From: Lichenicola sp964249735 | GTDB lineage: Bacteria > Pseudomonadota > Alphaproteobacteria > Acetobacterales > Acetobacteraceae | DNA: 64,000 nucleotides | Assembly: GCA_964249735.1 (NCBI GenBank) | Contig: CAXUDP010000003.1 | Location: 6,860-70,859 of the forward strand | Reading direction: 5' to 3' | Shown here: piece by piece, positions 34,060 to 42,882 of the stretch | Position numbering within the stretch: position 1 is the stretch's first letter | Layout: each line of letters begins with the position of its first letter | Program-made: the position numbers and the translations under genes | The notes under the pieces: generated by a model | What the model saw: only the letters and a program-made list of their open reading frames with translations | The model's database searches: none | What the model was told of the DNA's origin: nothing

Positions 34060-36792
34060 CTACTGCATGCTGTAGACGTGCACGTAGTCGAACCAGGCGT
34101 TCGCGCCCGGATCGGTGATGTTCTGGTTGTCCTGCGCGAACAGGCCGATCCGCAACGGGAAGCCGCGGCCGGTCGAGGTCAGCGTCCAGGCGTTCTCGCG
34201 ATACCAGGTCTTGTCGTCCAGGCTGTACCACGGGGTATAGACATCGCCGTCCCGGTAGATGCGCAGCCAGACGGTGATGCGCGACGGGTCGAGGTTGCCG
34301 CCGAGATAGGCGCCGCTCGGGCCCTGGCCGTTGCCGACGAAGCAGCATGCGAGGTTCGCCGGATATTCCTGCGAGGTGTGCTCCGACGTCGCCGGGCAGG
34401 CGGCGGCGGAGTATTGCACGGTGGCAACCGTGGTCCCGCTCATCGGGCTGCCGAGCGGGCAGCTGGCGCCGGCAGGCAGCGCGCTCAGCGCGTTGCGAAG
34501 CGTCGCCACCATGGTCACGGTGCCGTTCCAGGTGATGTCGTTCTGCACGTTGCTGTCGTCGTCGCTGTAGATCATCAGGCCCGCTTCCTGGTTCGCGTTC
34601 TGCGGGTCGAAGTGCATCCGTGTCTCCACCACGTAGCGGCCGGTCGGAGCCGCCTCCAGCAGCAGGTTCTTCGTCGGCGGCAGGTCGGGCGGGTTGGAAG
34701 CGTTCGCGTTCAGCCGCTGGTACTCGTCGAGGTTGCCGTTGCTGGTCAGGCTGAGCGCGCCGGTGTGCGCGAAGCCGCGCAGGGCGGAGTCCGGCCGGAG
34801 CACCTGCCATTGCGGCCCGACGGCGTTGCCGAAATCGTCCGACAGCCCGGCGATGGCGGAGCCCGGCGCCGGCGCGGACGGGTCCGCGGCGCTGTCGTCT
34901 GCGACAGCGGCCAGGCTGACGTTGTCGAAGTCCGCCGACATGCCGAGCGTCGCAGGCGCGATGCTGCCGCCGCCGGCGATCTCGGCAGCCGGGATGCCGG
35001 CGAGCGAGGCCATCGCCAGCACGTCGCCGTTCAGTGTCTGCAGCTGCGCCAGCGCGGTGAACGTGCCCGAGCCGTCCGGCTTCACCGTGATCGTCAGGTG
35101 GTGCCAGTTGCCGAGGTCGACCGCGGACGGGATCGCCGCCGAGGTCGACGCGTCGGTCTGGCTGACGGTGCGGTAGGTGGCCAGCGTCAGCGTGCGCGAC
35201 GACACGTCGACCGCCGCCGACAGGAAGAACAGCTGCAGCGGCAGCGACGGGTGGATCGAGGTCAGGCAGCCGTACTGCCCGCTGCCGGCCCCGGCGCGCA
35301 GGTCGCAGCTGGCGTAGTAGCCGCGCTCCGGCGACCCGATCTGGTTCAGGCTGACCAGCGCCGCCAGGCTGCCGGCCGCGGCCTGACGCACGAAGCCGCC
35401 CGCCTGCGGGTCCTCCCCGGCCTCGCGCTGCCAGCTGCCGCCGAGCGGCAGCCAGTGCGCCAGCGTGCCGCCCGAATAGTTCGGCGCGCCGACGCCGCGA
35501 TCGTTGAAGTTGTCGCCGATCTCCGGGGTGGTGACCGGCGCGGCGTTCTGCCGGCTCGGTCCGGTGCCGCCGTTGACCTCCGGCCAGCCCGACGCGGTCC
35601 ACTGCAACGGGTCGAGATAAAGCTGGCGCAGCGCCGTCGCGGTGCCGGACTGGCCGCCGGTGATCCAGGGCCGGCTTTCCTCGATGCCGTGATAGACCAG
35701 CCAGTCCTGCCCGGCGAGGTCCTTGATCGCCACCTGCCCGCCGGCGCCGACCACGCCGTTGCCGTTCTGCCGGAGCGTCGGGAAGCCGCCGGCCTCGTCG
35801 GCGAGATCGTACCAGATCGGGTTGTCGAACTGCGACTCGCCCGGCTTCAGCTGGTCGAACGGACCATAGAACCACTCCATCGGCGTGTCGTTGTGGTCAG
35901 AGAACGGCCCGTTCGGGGTCGTGGCGCGGTCGGCCACCACGCTGTACGGGCTGCTCGGGCCGGCGCAGCAATCCGACTGCGAGTTCAGCATGTAGTAGTA
36001 GAGCGTGCTGCCGAGGACGTGCGGCAGCAGGAAGTTGGCCTCGGTGCGGATGTTGTGGCCGAACTGCACGTCGCTGCCGGCCACCACGCCGAGACCGTCG
36101 GCGGTGAGCTTGTGCAGCCGGTTGCCGCCGAAGAAGCTGCCCTCGTACAGCCACAGCGTTCCGTCCGGCCCCTGATACACCGCCGAGTCGAACTCCCAGT
36201 TGTAGCAGGACGGGTTGGTCGGGTCGGTGCAGAAGCCCCAGCTCGGCGGGATCACCGGCCCGGTGCGGTAGGCGCCGCCGCCGGACGGCCCGGCATCGGT
36301 CCACGGCCCGAGCGGCGTCGGCGCGGTGGCGACGCCGATCGCCGGCACCCCGTTCGGAGAACCATAGGCCGGCAGGGCGTTGGCCTGGTCGGCGGTGTAG
36401 TACAGGTAGTACTTGCCGTTGAGGTAGTGCACGTCCGGCGCCCAGAGCCCCGAGGCGGGACCGGCCCAGTCGGGCGGCGCGGTGAACGCGTCGCCGGCAT
36501 AGGACCAGTGCACCAGATCGGTGGAGCGCCAGATCGGCAGGATGTGTTCCGGCCCCGCGCCGCCGAACTGCGTGCTGGTGGCGTACAGGTAGTAGTAGCC
36601 GTCGAGGCCACGGATCACGTCGGGATCGGCCGCGTTGGCCGACAGGACCGGGTTGGCATAGGTCGCTGCGGCGGCGCGCGCGGCAGGGCACAGTCCCAGG
36701 ACCGCAATCAGGCAGAGCGTTGCCCGCAACCACCCAGACGCGCGCATGACGGCGTGGCCGACGCTGCCGCGTCGTGTCCGGACCTGATCCAT
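34060..36792 (-). CDS. Secreted glycoside hydrolase family 43 protein, arabinanase/xylosidase-like
   Basis: A 910-residue exported enzyme. A basic N-terminus and hydrophobic stretch (about residues 16-40, ending PAARA) form the signal peptide. A five-bladed beta-propeller of GH43 type follows: the catalytic base lies in ANAADPDVI (Asp56), then GLWAPDVHYLNGKYYLYYT with the pKa-modulating Asp, and DSAVYQGPDGTLWLYEGS around the acid region. From about residue 480 two beta-sandwich modules follow (EIGDNFNDR..., GLSDDFGNAVGPQW...), each resembling concanavalin-like or DUF1349 folds. Family members cleave arabinan or xylan side chains of plant cell walls; the exact substrate is not inferable. ATG 36792 has a strong GGAGGA upstream. 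It is monocistronic. Confidence 0.85.
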   Translation of the reverse strand: MDQVRTRRGSVGHAVMRASGWLRATLCLIAVLGLCPAARAAAATYANPVLSANAADPDVIRGLDGYYYLYATSTQFGGAGPEHILPIWRSTDLVHWSYAGDAFTAPPDWAGPASGLWAPDVHYLNGKYYLYYTADQANALPAYGSPNGVPAIGVATAPTPLGPWTDAGPSGGGAYRTGPVIPPSWGFCTDPTNPSCYNWEFDSAVYQGPDGTLWLYEGSFFGGNRLHKLTADGLGVVAGSDVQFGHNIRTEANFLLPHVLGSTLYYYMLNSQSDCCAGPSSPYSVVADRATTPNGPFSDHNDTPMEWFYGPFDQLKPGESQFDNPIWYDLADEAGGFPTLRQNGNGVVGAGGQVAIKDLAGQDWLVYHGIEESRPWITGGQSGTATALRQLYLDPLQWTASGWPEVNGGTGPSRQNAAPVTTPEIGDNFNDRGVGAPNYSGGTLAHWLPLGGSWQREAGEDPQAGGFVRQAAAGSLAALVSLNQIGSPERGYYASCDLRAGAGSGQYGCLTSIHPSLPLQLFFLSAAVDVSSRTLTLATYRTVSQTDASTSAAIPSAVDLGNWHHLTITVKPDGSGTFTALAQLQTLNGDVLAMASLAGIPAAEIAGGGSIAPATLGMSADFDNVSLAAVADDSAADPSAPAPGSAIAGLSDDFGNAVGPQWQVLRPDSALRGFAHTGALSLTSNGNLDEYQRLNANASNPPDLPPTKNLLLEAAPTGRYVVETRMHFDPQNANQEAGLMIYSDDDSNVQNDITWNGTVTMVATLRNALSALPAGASCPLGSPMSGTTVATVQYSAAACPATSEHTSQEYPANLACCFVGNGQGPSGAYLGGNLDPSRITVWLRIYRDGDVYTPWYSLDDKTWYRENAWTLTSTGRGFPLRIGLFAQDNQNITDPGANAWFDYVHVYSMQ

Positions 36793-36924
36793 GGTGTTCC
36801 TCCAGCGGGACGATTGCTTCGTCCTCGTGGCGGCAGGCTCGCAGGGCATCAAAACCCTGTCAAAGGGTCTTGTCCGAGTAATCGCTTCACGTCTGGATGA
36901 GCGACCCCGGCGCTCACCGGGCGA

Positions 36925-37980
36925 TCATGCGGCCGATGCGGCCTTGTCATCCTGCCCGAGCAGGTCGCGCACCATCGGGATCACCCGGGTGCCGTACAGC
37001 TCGATGCAGCGCATCAGGTGCGCATGCGACAGCCGCCCGGCGCTGTATTTCAGGTCGAACCGCGACAGCCCGAGTGCCCCGGCGGTCGCGGCAATCTTGC
37101 GCGCGACGGTGTCCGGCGCGCCGACATACAGCGAGCCGCGCGCGATCTCGACGTCGAACGCCGCGCGCTGCAACGGTGGCCAGCCACGCTCGCCGCCGAT
37201 CCCGTCGTGCATCCGCTTGTAGTCCGGCCAGAACCGCTCGCGCGCCTCGTCGTCGCTGTCGGCGACGAAGCCGGGCGAATGCACGCCGATCGGCTGCAGC
37301 GGCGTCGCGAAGTGCCGCGCCGCACGGCCATACAGCTCGACGTACGGCGCGAACCGCTTCGGGTCGCCGCCGATGACCGCCAGCATCATCGGCATGGCGT
37401 AGCGCGCCGCCCGCACCACCGACTCCTGGCTGCCGCCGACGCCGATCCAGGTCCGGAGCTGCCCGGTCTCGACCGGGGGAAACACCGCCTGGTTCACCAG
37501 GGGCGGCCGTACCGTGCCCTTCCAGCTCACCCGCTCCTGCCGCACCAGCGCCACGAACAGCTCGAGCTTCTCGCCGAACAGCGTCTCGTAGTCGGCCAGC
37601 TCGTAGCCGAACAGCGGGAAGGACTCCGTGAACGAGCCGCGCCCGAGGATCACCTCGGCGCGCCCGGAGGACAGCGCGTCCAGCGTCGAGAAGCGCTGGA
37701 ACACGCGGATCGGGTCGTCGGAGCTCAGCACCGTCACCGCCGAGGCGAGGCGGATCCGTGCCGTGCGCGACGCGATCGCCGCCAGCACCGGCTCGGGCGC
37801 CGACACCGCGAAGTCGGCGCGGTGATGCTCGCCGAGGCCGAACACGTCCACGCCGACCGCATCCGCCAGCACCGCCTCGTCGACCACGTTCCGGATCACC
37901 TGCGCGTGCGTCAGCAGGTCGCCGCCCGCGCCGGCGGTGACGTCGCCGAAGGTGTCGAGACCGAGTTCGAGATGGGGCAT
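36925..37980 (-). CDS. LLM class flavin-dependent oxidoreductase
   Basis: A 351-residue protein of the bacterial luciferase-like monooxygenase family (FMN or F420 dependent). Visible features are the N-terminal LELGLDTFGDV, DVFGLGEHHRADFAVSAPEPVLAAIASRT, RVFQRFSTLDALSSGRAEVILGRGSFTESFPLFGY and IGVGGSQESVVRAARYAMPMM. These match group 2 proteins annotated as alkanal monooxygenase alpha-like. ATG 37980 has GGGAG upstream; the longer in-frame reading has no such signal. It is divergent from the Nudix gene, with 172 bases between the starts. The substrate is unknown. Confidence 0.9.
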   Translation of the reverse strand: MPHLELGLDTFGDVTAGAGGDLLTHAQVIRNVVDEAVLADAVGVDVFGLGEHHRADFAVSAPEPVLAAIASRTARIRLASAVTVLSSDDPIRVFQRFSTLDALSSGRAEVILGRGSFTESFPLFGYELADYETLFGEKLELFVALVRQERVSWKGTVRPPLVNQAVFPPVETGQLRTWIGVGGSQESVVRAARYAMPMMLAVIGGDPKRFAPYVELYGRAARHFATPLQPIGVHSPGFVADSDDEARERFWPDYKRMHDGIGGERGWPPLQRAAFDVEIARGSLYVGAPDTVARKIAATAGALGLSRFDLKYSAGRLSHAHLMRCIELYGTRVIPMVRDLLGQDDKAASAA

Positions 37981-38152
37981 CCGGCGCAGCTCCCGCAAGG
38001 ATCCCGGCCAGGCCGCCGGGCCCTCCAGATGGCGCCGCGACGCCGCCACGACAAGCGATCCGGCCGACCTCGGGGAACCACCCTGTCGCCGCGCCGTCCT
38101 GCCTCGAAGCGACCGGGCAGCCCGCCCTGAACGCGCAACCGGACGACGCCGC

Positions 38153-38737
38153 ATGACGGACCAGGCCGACCAGTCCATCCGGATCCGCGCCCGGCGGACG
38201 CTGTCCGACGGGCGATTCAGGCTGGAAACCGTGACCTTCGACCAGGCCGCCGCCGACGGGTCGACGCAGACCCTCGACCGCGAGGTCTACCATGGTGGTG
38301 CCGGGGCGGCGGTGCTGCCGGTCGACCGCAAGGCCGGCACCGTGCTGCTGGTCCGCCAGTTCCGCATTCCCGCCTACCTCCAGGGCGGCGAGGCCTCACT
38401 GCTGGAAGCTTGCGCCGGCCTGGTCGACGGGGGGGACGAGCCGGCCGACACGGTGCGCAAGGAGGCCGGGCAGGAGATGGGCTGCCGCCTGCACGACGTG
38501 CGCCGGGTGTGCACGGTCTACACCAGCCCGGGCACCAGCACCGAGACGCTGCACCTGTTCTCGGCCAGCTACGGCCCGGACGACCGCGTCGGCGATGGCG
38601 GCGGCCTGCCCGCCGAAGGCGAGCGGATCGCCGTGCTGGAGCTGCCGCTCGACCGGGCGCTCGACATGGTGGAGCGCGGCGAGATCCGCGACGCCAAGAC
38701 CGTGATCCTGCTGCAGCACGCCCGCCTGGCCGGCTGA
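38153..38737 (+). CDS. NudK-like Nudix hydrolase with altered Nudix box
   Basis: A 194-residue protein similar over its whole length to E. coli NudK (GDP-mannose hydrolase) and ADP-ribose pyrophosphatases. Shared features are REVY near residue 43, TVLLVRQFRIPAYL (63-76), AGLVDGGDEPADTVRKEA, YTSPGTSTETLHLFSA and ALDMVERGEIRDAKTVILL. The Nudix box normally ends REUxEExGU; here it reads KEAGQEMG, so Glu104 and Glu108 are kept but the first of the paired metal-binding glutamates is Gln107 (codon CAG, one base from GAG). Activity may be reduced or changed. It is convergent with dnaQ, 18 bases away. ATG 38153 is the natural NudK-like start. Confidence 0.85.
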   Translation: MTDQADQSIRIRARRTLSDGRFRLETVTFDQAAADGSTQTLDREVYHGGAGAAVLPVDRKAGTVLLVRQFRIPAYLQGGEASLLEACAGLVDGGDEPADTVRKEAGQEMGCRLHDVRRVCTVYTSPGTSTETLHLFSASYGPDDRVGDGGGLPAEGERIAVLELPLDRALDMVERGEIRDAKTVILLQHARLAG

Positions 38738-38755
38738 GCCGGATCGCGCCCTGCC

Positions 38756-39430
38756 TCAGGCACGCAGCCAGACCGGCTCCTTGAGCCCGGACACGAACGC
38801 GGCGTGCGCGGCAAGCTCGGCGTCCGACGGCACCACCGGCCGCGGCGTGCGGCTGCGCGTCAGGGTGTAGGCCACCGCCCCCCCGCCTTCCGCCACCGCC
38901 AGCTCCAGCCCACGCTGGCGCCCGCCCATCAGCTCGACATACACCTCGGCCAGCAGCCGGCAATCGAGCAGGGCGTTGTGGGTGGTGCGCTCGGACAGGT
39001 CGACGCCGTAGCGCCGGCACAGGGCGTCCAGGCTGTTGGGCAGGCCGGGGAACCGGGTGCGGGCCATGTCCAGGGTGTCGATCATGCGGGCGCGGTCGAG
39101 CGGCGGCCGCCCGGCCCGGATCAGCTCGGCATCGAGGAAGCCGAAGTCGAACGGGGCATTGTGGGCGATCAGCGGGTCGCTGCCCACGAAGTCGAGGAAC
39201 TCGCCTGCGATCTCGCGGAACTTCTTCTGCCCCAGCAGGTGCGCGCGGGTGTACCCGTGCACACGCGCCGCTTCCTCGGGCACGTCGCGCTCCGGGTCGA
39301 TCAGGGTATGGTAGTGCCGCCCGGTCGGCAGGTCGCCGACCAGCTCCAGGGCGGCGATCTCCAGCACCCGGTCGCCGGTAAGCGGGTCGAAGCCGGTGGT
39401 CTCGGTGTCGAACAGCACCGCGCGCTTCAT
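38756..39430 (-). CDS. dnaQ: DNA polymerase III epsilon subunit (3'-5' exonuclease)
   Basis: Proofreading exonuclease of the replicative polymerase; 224 residues. DEDDh motifs are complete: Exo I LFDTETTGFDP (Asp8, Glu10), Exo II LIAHNAPFDFGFLDAEL, and Exo III THNALLDCRLLAEVY with the catalytic His. VHGYTRAHLLGQKKF is typical of the alphaproteobacterial protein. The C-terminal 50 residues bind the alpha subunit. It is the last gene of a reverse-strand operon, 14 bases after coaE. Length fits the family. Confidence 0.94.
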   Translation of the reverse strand: MKRAVLFDTETTGFDPLTGDRVLEIAALELVGDLPTGRHYHTLIDPERDVPEEAARVHGYTRAHLLGQKKFREIAGEFLDFVGSDPLIAHNAPFDFGFLDAELIRAGRPPLDRARMIDTLDMARTRFPGLPNSLDALCRRYGVDLSERTTHNALLDCRLLAEVYVELMGGRQRGLELAVAEGGGAVAYTLTRSRTPRPVVPSDAELAAHAAFVSGLKEPVWLRA

Positions 39431-39444
39431 GGTCCGGCTCCCCC

Positions 39445-40038
39445 TCAGGACGGCCGGCGGAGTCGTGCCAGCAGCCGCCTTATCTGCGCCAGGCCGTGGC
39501 CGCGCGACAACCCGGTGCGGATCACCAGGTCGGCGCGTCGCCGCTTCTCGCGGTCCGGCATCTGCCGGGCGATCAGCGCCGACGCTTCCGCCTCGCTCAT
39601 GCCGCGCCGGCGCCGCACCCGTTCGAGCTGCAGCGCCGGCGGCGCCGACACCACCAGCAGGAGGTCGCAGGCGCGGTCCCCACCGGTTTCCAGCAGCAGC
39701 GGCACGTCGAGTACGGCGGCGGGCGCGCCCCGCCGGCGCGCGCGGGCAAGGAACCGGGCCTGGGCCGCACGCACCAGCGGATGCACGATCCGCTCCAGCG
39801 ACCGGAGCAGCGCCGGATCGGCCGCCACCGCACGACGCAGCGCGGCCCGGTCGAGCACGCCGTCGCGGACGGTTCCGGGCAGCAGGGCCGCGATCGCCGG
39901 CAGCGCCGCGCCGCCCGGCGCCTGCAGCGCCCGCACGACGGCATCGGCGTCGAACACCGGCAGCCGGGCACGGCGGAAGGCGCCGGCGGCGGTGGACTTG
40001 CCCATGCCGATCCCGCCGGTCAGGCCGATTATCTTCAC
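39445..40038 (-). CDS. coaE: Dephospho-CoA kinase
   Basis: Final enzyme of coenzyme A synthesis, phosphorylating dephospho-CoA; 197 residues. The P-loop is IIGLTGGIGMGKSTAAGAF near the N-terminus, followed by VFDADAVVRAL, the HPLVRAAQARFLARARRRG lid region and VLDVPLLLETG. RRRGMSEAEASALIARQMP is also characteristic. The start is GTG at 40038, which overlaps the aroE stop by 4 bases (GTGA). The set aroE-coaE-dnaQ is a conserved alphaproteobacterial operon. Confidence 0.95.
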   Translation of the reverse strand: MKIIGLTGGIGMGKSTAAGAFRRARLPVFDADAVVRALQAPGGAALPAIAALLPGTVRDGVLDRAALRRAVAADPALLRSLERIVHPLVRAAQARFLARARRRGAPAAVLDVPLLLETGGDRACDLLLVVSAPPALQLERVRRRRGMSEAEASALIARQMPDREKRRRADLVIRTGLSRGHGLAQIRRLLARLRRPS

Positions 40039-40901
40039 GCTGGTCGTATCTGTCCCGGCTGTTCCAGGTCGGCGCGTACCAGGGTCAGCAGCGCCGGATC
40101 CACCGACGGATCGACACCGAACCAGGCGGCGAAGCCGGGCCGACCCTGGTGCAGCAGCATGCCCAGCCCCTCGACCGTGCGCAGGCCCAGCGCTCGCGCC
40201 TGCGCCAGCAGCGGGGTGACGCGCGGCAGGTAGACGATGTCGGCCACCACCAGCCCCGGATGCGCCCGGTCGAGGGCGCACGGCGTGCCCGGCATGTGCG
40301 CCATGCCGACCGGGCTCGCGTTCACCAGCAGCGCGATGTCGGGGAGCGCTGCCTCGCGCGCCTCCCAGTCCAGCACCCGTACCGGATTCGCAGGCTCGGC
40401 CAGCGCGTCCGCCAGCGCCTCCGCCCGACCGCGGCCGCGGTTGGCGACCCGCACCGGAACGCCCAGCGCCTGCAGCGAGGCCGCGATCGCCCGTGCCGCC
40501 CCGCCCGCTCCCAGCACCAGCACCGGTCCGGCGGCCGGCTCGATCCCCTCGTCGCGCAGGCTGTCGAGGAAGCCCTGGCCGTCGGTGCTGTCCGCCTGCA
40601 GCCGGCCATCCGGCAGGAAGGCAAGCGTGTTGGCGGCGCCGCAGCGGGCCGCGGCCGGCGTGCGAAGGTCGGCCAGCCGGAACGCTTCCTCCTTGTGCGG
40701 CAGGGTGACGTTGACCCCGGCGAAGCCTGCCGCGCGCAGGCCGCGCAGCGCGGTGTCGAGCTGCCCCGGCGCCACCGGCAGCGGCAGGTAGGCGCCGTCG
40801 ATCCCGGCCCGGCGCAGCCACTCGTTGTGCAGCAGCGGCGAGCGCGAATGCCCGACCGGCCAGCCGATCACCCCGGCGAGCCGGGTGCGGCCGCCGATCA
40901 C
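40035..40901 (-). CDS. aroE: Shikimate dehydrogenase
   Basis: NADPH-dependent enzyme of 288 residues that reduces 3-dehydroshikimate in aromatic amino-acid synthesis. The substrate-binding N-terminus is GVIGWPVGHSRSPLLHN, with GFAGVNVTLPHKEEAF carrying the catalytic Lys. GPVLVLGAGGAARAIAASL is the NADP-binding loop, and GMLLHQGRPGFAAWFG ends the domain. The start is GTG at 40901, overlapping the preceding stop by 4 bases. It belongs to the reverse-strand operon with coaE and dnaQ. Confidence 0.94.
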   Translation of the reverse strand: MIGGRTRLAGVIGWPVGHSRSPLLHNEWLRRAGIDGAYLPLPVAPGQLDTALRGLRAAGFAGVNVTLPHKEEAFRLADLRTPAAARCGAANTLAFLPDGRLQADSTDGQGFLDSLRDEGIEPAAGPVLVLGAGGAARAIAASLQALGVPVRVANRGRGRAEALADALAEPANPVRVLDWEAREAALPDIALLVNASPVGMAHMPGTPCALDRAHPGLVVADIVYLPRVTPLLAQARALGLRTVEGLGMLLHQGRPGFAAWFGVDPSVDPALLTLVRADLEQPGQIRPA

Positions 40902-41689
40902 CGCGCCGCCGCGTCGCAGGCGGACAGCGCCGCGGGCAGCAGCCGCGCCAGCCGCTCCGCCCAGGCGCGCTGCCCGTCCCCGTCCGCGATCAGGTCCTGC
41001 CTGATCTCCAGCTCGGCGTGCAGCAGGCCGCGCGCTTCGCCATGCACCGGCACGGTGTAGTCGTCGAGGTCGGACAGGGCGTAGGGCTCGTTGTCGCCCA
41101 CCACGAGGTCGCCTTCCGCCTCCAGCAGCGCCAGCAGGGCACGGCCGAAGCGCCCGTCGTGGTTGTACAGCACCCCGGCGTGCCAGGGCCGCGACCGCCC
41201 GCTCATCACCGGCGTGAAGCTGTGCACCGCCACCAGCACGCCCTGCCGCTCCGCCGCCTCCCGCGCATCGAGGGCCTGGGCGACCGCCGCCTGGTATGGC
41301 GCGAAGATCGCCTCGCGCCGGGCGTCGCGCGCCGCGTCGTCGAGGCCGAGATTGGCCGGCACCACCGTGCCGTCGCTGCGCGGCGCGATCGAGGTCGGGT
41401 GGCCGGGCCTGCGGTTGCAGTCGATCACCAGCCGCGAATAAGGCTGCGCCACCATCGGCGCGTCCAGCAGCGTGGCCAGGTGCGCCGCCACCCCCATGGC
41501 GCCGATGTCCCAGGCGATGTGCCGCTCGAACTCGCGCTCCGGCAGGCCGAGCCGCCCGAGACTGACGGGCACCGCGCGCCCGGCATGATCGACGCACAGC
41601 ACGAACGGGGAACCGCCGCCGGGGTTGAGCCATTGCACCGGGGACGGGTCGTTCGGGCCGAGCAGCGGCGGCGGTCCGGACGGGCTCAT
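40898..41689 (-). CDS. N-formylglutamate amidohydrolase family protein
   Basis: A 263-residue member of the N-formylglutamate amidohydrolase family (zinc-dependent release of formate from N-formylglutamate, usually in histidine degradation). Visible motifs are FVLCVDHAGRAVP, DIGAMGVAAHLA, RLVIDCNRRPGHPTSIAP and VAVHSFTPVMSGRSRPWHAGVLYN, which carry the likely zinc ligands. No hut genes are nearby, so a role in histidine breakdown is unproved. ATG 41689 is preceded by a purine-rich GGAAGGAAAG. It heads the operon continuing into aroE. Confidence 0.88.
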   Translation of the reverse strand: MSPSGPPPLLGPNDPSPVQWLNPGGGSPFVLCVDHAGRAVPVSLGRLGLPEREFERHIAWDIGAMGVAAHLATLLDAPMVAQPYSRLVIDCNRRPGHPTSIAPRSDGTVVPANLGLDDAARDARREAIFAPYQAAVAQALDAREAAERQGVLVAVHSFTPVMSGRSRPWHAGVLYNHDGRFGRALLALLEAEGDLVVGDNEPYALSDLDDYTVPVHGEARGLLHAELEIRQDLIADGDGQRAWAERLARLLPAALSACDAAAR

Positions 41690-41809
41690 GCGGCGCTTTC
41701 CTTCCGCCCCAGGCCTGTGTTCTGCTGCATCGGTCGCTCCGGAGTCTGCGCGGCCAGTCATACTGCCCCATCCTTCTCCCACCCCGGAAGCCCGAGGCGA
41801 ACCGTTTCC

Positions 41810-42838
41810 ATGCCGGTTCTGACGGTCGAGCACATCACCACCTACCGCTACCGGCGCCCGGTCGGCCTCGGCGAACATCGGATGATGTTCCGGCCGCGCG
41901 ACTCCGCCGACCAGCGGCTGCTGTCCTGGGAGCTGTCGATCATCCCGCGCCCGGTCGAGCTGCGCTCGATCCCGGACGCGTTCGGCAACGTGGTCACCCT
42001 GGCGCGCTTCAGCGGCCGGGCCTCGGACCTCCGCTTCGAGAACCGGCTGACGGTGGAGCACACCGAGACGGTGCCCACGCCGGACATGCTGGCGTCCTAC
42101 GCCCGGACCTGGCCGTTCACCTATGACGGCGACGAGGCCGCCGACCTGGCCCGCGTGCGCGAGCGCCACTACGACGATCCCGACCACGTGGTCGACGCCT
42201 GGGCGCGCGGCTTCCTGCACCAGCACGGCGGCGGCACGCTCGACCTCCTGGCCGCCATGACGGAGGAGATCCGGCGCGGCTTCACCTATTCCGTCCGTCA
42301 CGAGGAAGGGGTGCAGGAGCCGGCGCGCACGCTGCGGCTGCGCAACGGCACCTGCCGCGACTACGCGGTGCTGATGATGGAGGCGGTGCGCGCCCTGGGC
42401 CTCGCGGCGCGGTTCGTGTCCGGCTACGTCTACACCCCGGGTTCGGACGGGGTGCCGCATGTCGGCGGCGGTTCCACCCATGCCTGGGTCGAGGTCTACC
42501 TGCCCGGCTGCGGCTGGTGCGAGTTCGACCCGACCAACGGCATCGTCGGCAGCCGCGACCTGATCCGCGTCGCCACCGTCCGCGACTGGCACCAGGCGGT
42601 GCCGCTGGCCGGCACCTGGACCGGGTTTCCCGCGGACAGCCTCGGCATGTCCGTTTCGGTCAGGGTGGGTATGCGTGGAACGGAGGTGGACGCGGACACG
42701 GAGTCGGGCAAGAACCCGCCCGCCGGCGACGTCGGGCAGCGTCGTTCGGCCGACATCGTCACGCTGCTGGGCCGAGACGGCGGCATGGCGTCGTCCGACA
42801 CCCGTTCGGGGATCGACCAGCCGGTCGAGGCGATCTGA
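41810..42838 (+). CDS. Transglutaminase-like protein, catalytic triad intact
   Basis: A 342-residue protein with an N-terminal beta-sandwich (Bact_transglu_N, residues 1-85, VEHITTYRYRRPVGLGEHRMM) and a transglutaminase/protease-like core. The triad is Cys182 in NGTCRDYAVLMMEAVRALG, His224 in STHAWVEVYLPG and Asp240 in CEFDPTNG. Family members may act as amidases or peptidases, often near peptidoglycan or polyamide metabolism genes; the target is unknown. A Thr/Asp/Gly-rich tail of about 60 residues follows the core. ATG 41810 gives the expected N-terminus. A paralogue follows 44 bases later. Confidence 0.88.
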   Translation: MPVLTVEHITTYRYRRPVGLGEHRMMFRPRDSADQRLLSWELSIIPRPVELRSIPDAFGNVVTLARFSGRASDLRFENRLTVEHTETVPTPDMLASYARTWPFTYDGDEAADLARVRERHYDDPDHVVDAWARGFLHQHGGGTLDLLAAMTEEIRRGFTYSVRHEEGVQEPARTLRLRNGTCRDYAVLMMEAVRALGLAARFVSGYVYTPGSDGVPHVGGGSTHAWVEVYLPGCGWCEFDPTNGIVGSRDLIRVATVRDWHQAVPLAGTWTGFPADSLGMSVSVRVGMRGTEVDADTESGKNPPAGDVGQRRSADIVTLLGRDGGMASSDTRSGIDQPVEAI

Positions 42839-42882
42839 ACCAAAGGATGTCGGCCACGAGCCGTGACTGGAAAGGGAACCGC

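Noticed and set aside
33862..36900. Long plus-strand open frame opposite the GH43 gene
   Set aside because: Mirror reading of the GH43 gene, Arg/Val/Gly-rich and without motifs; the reverse-strand protein has a signal peptide, propeller motifs and ribosome binding site.
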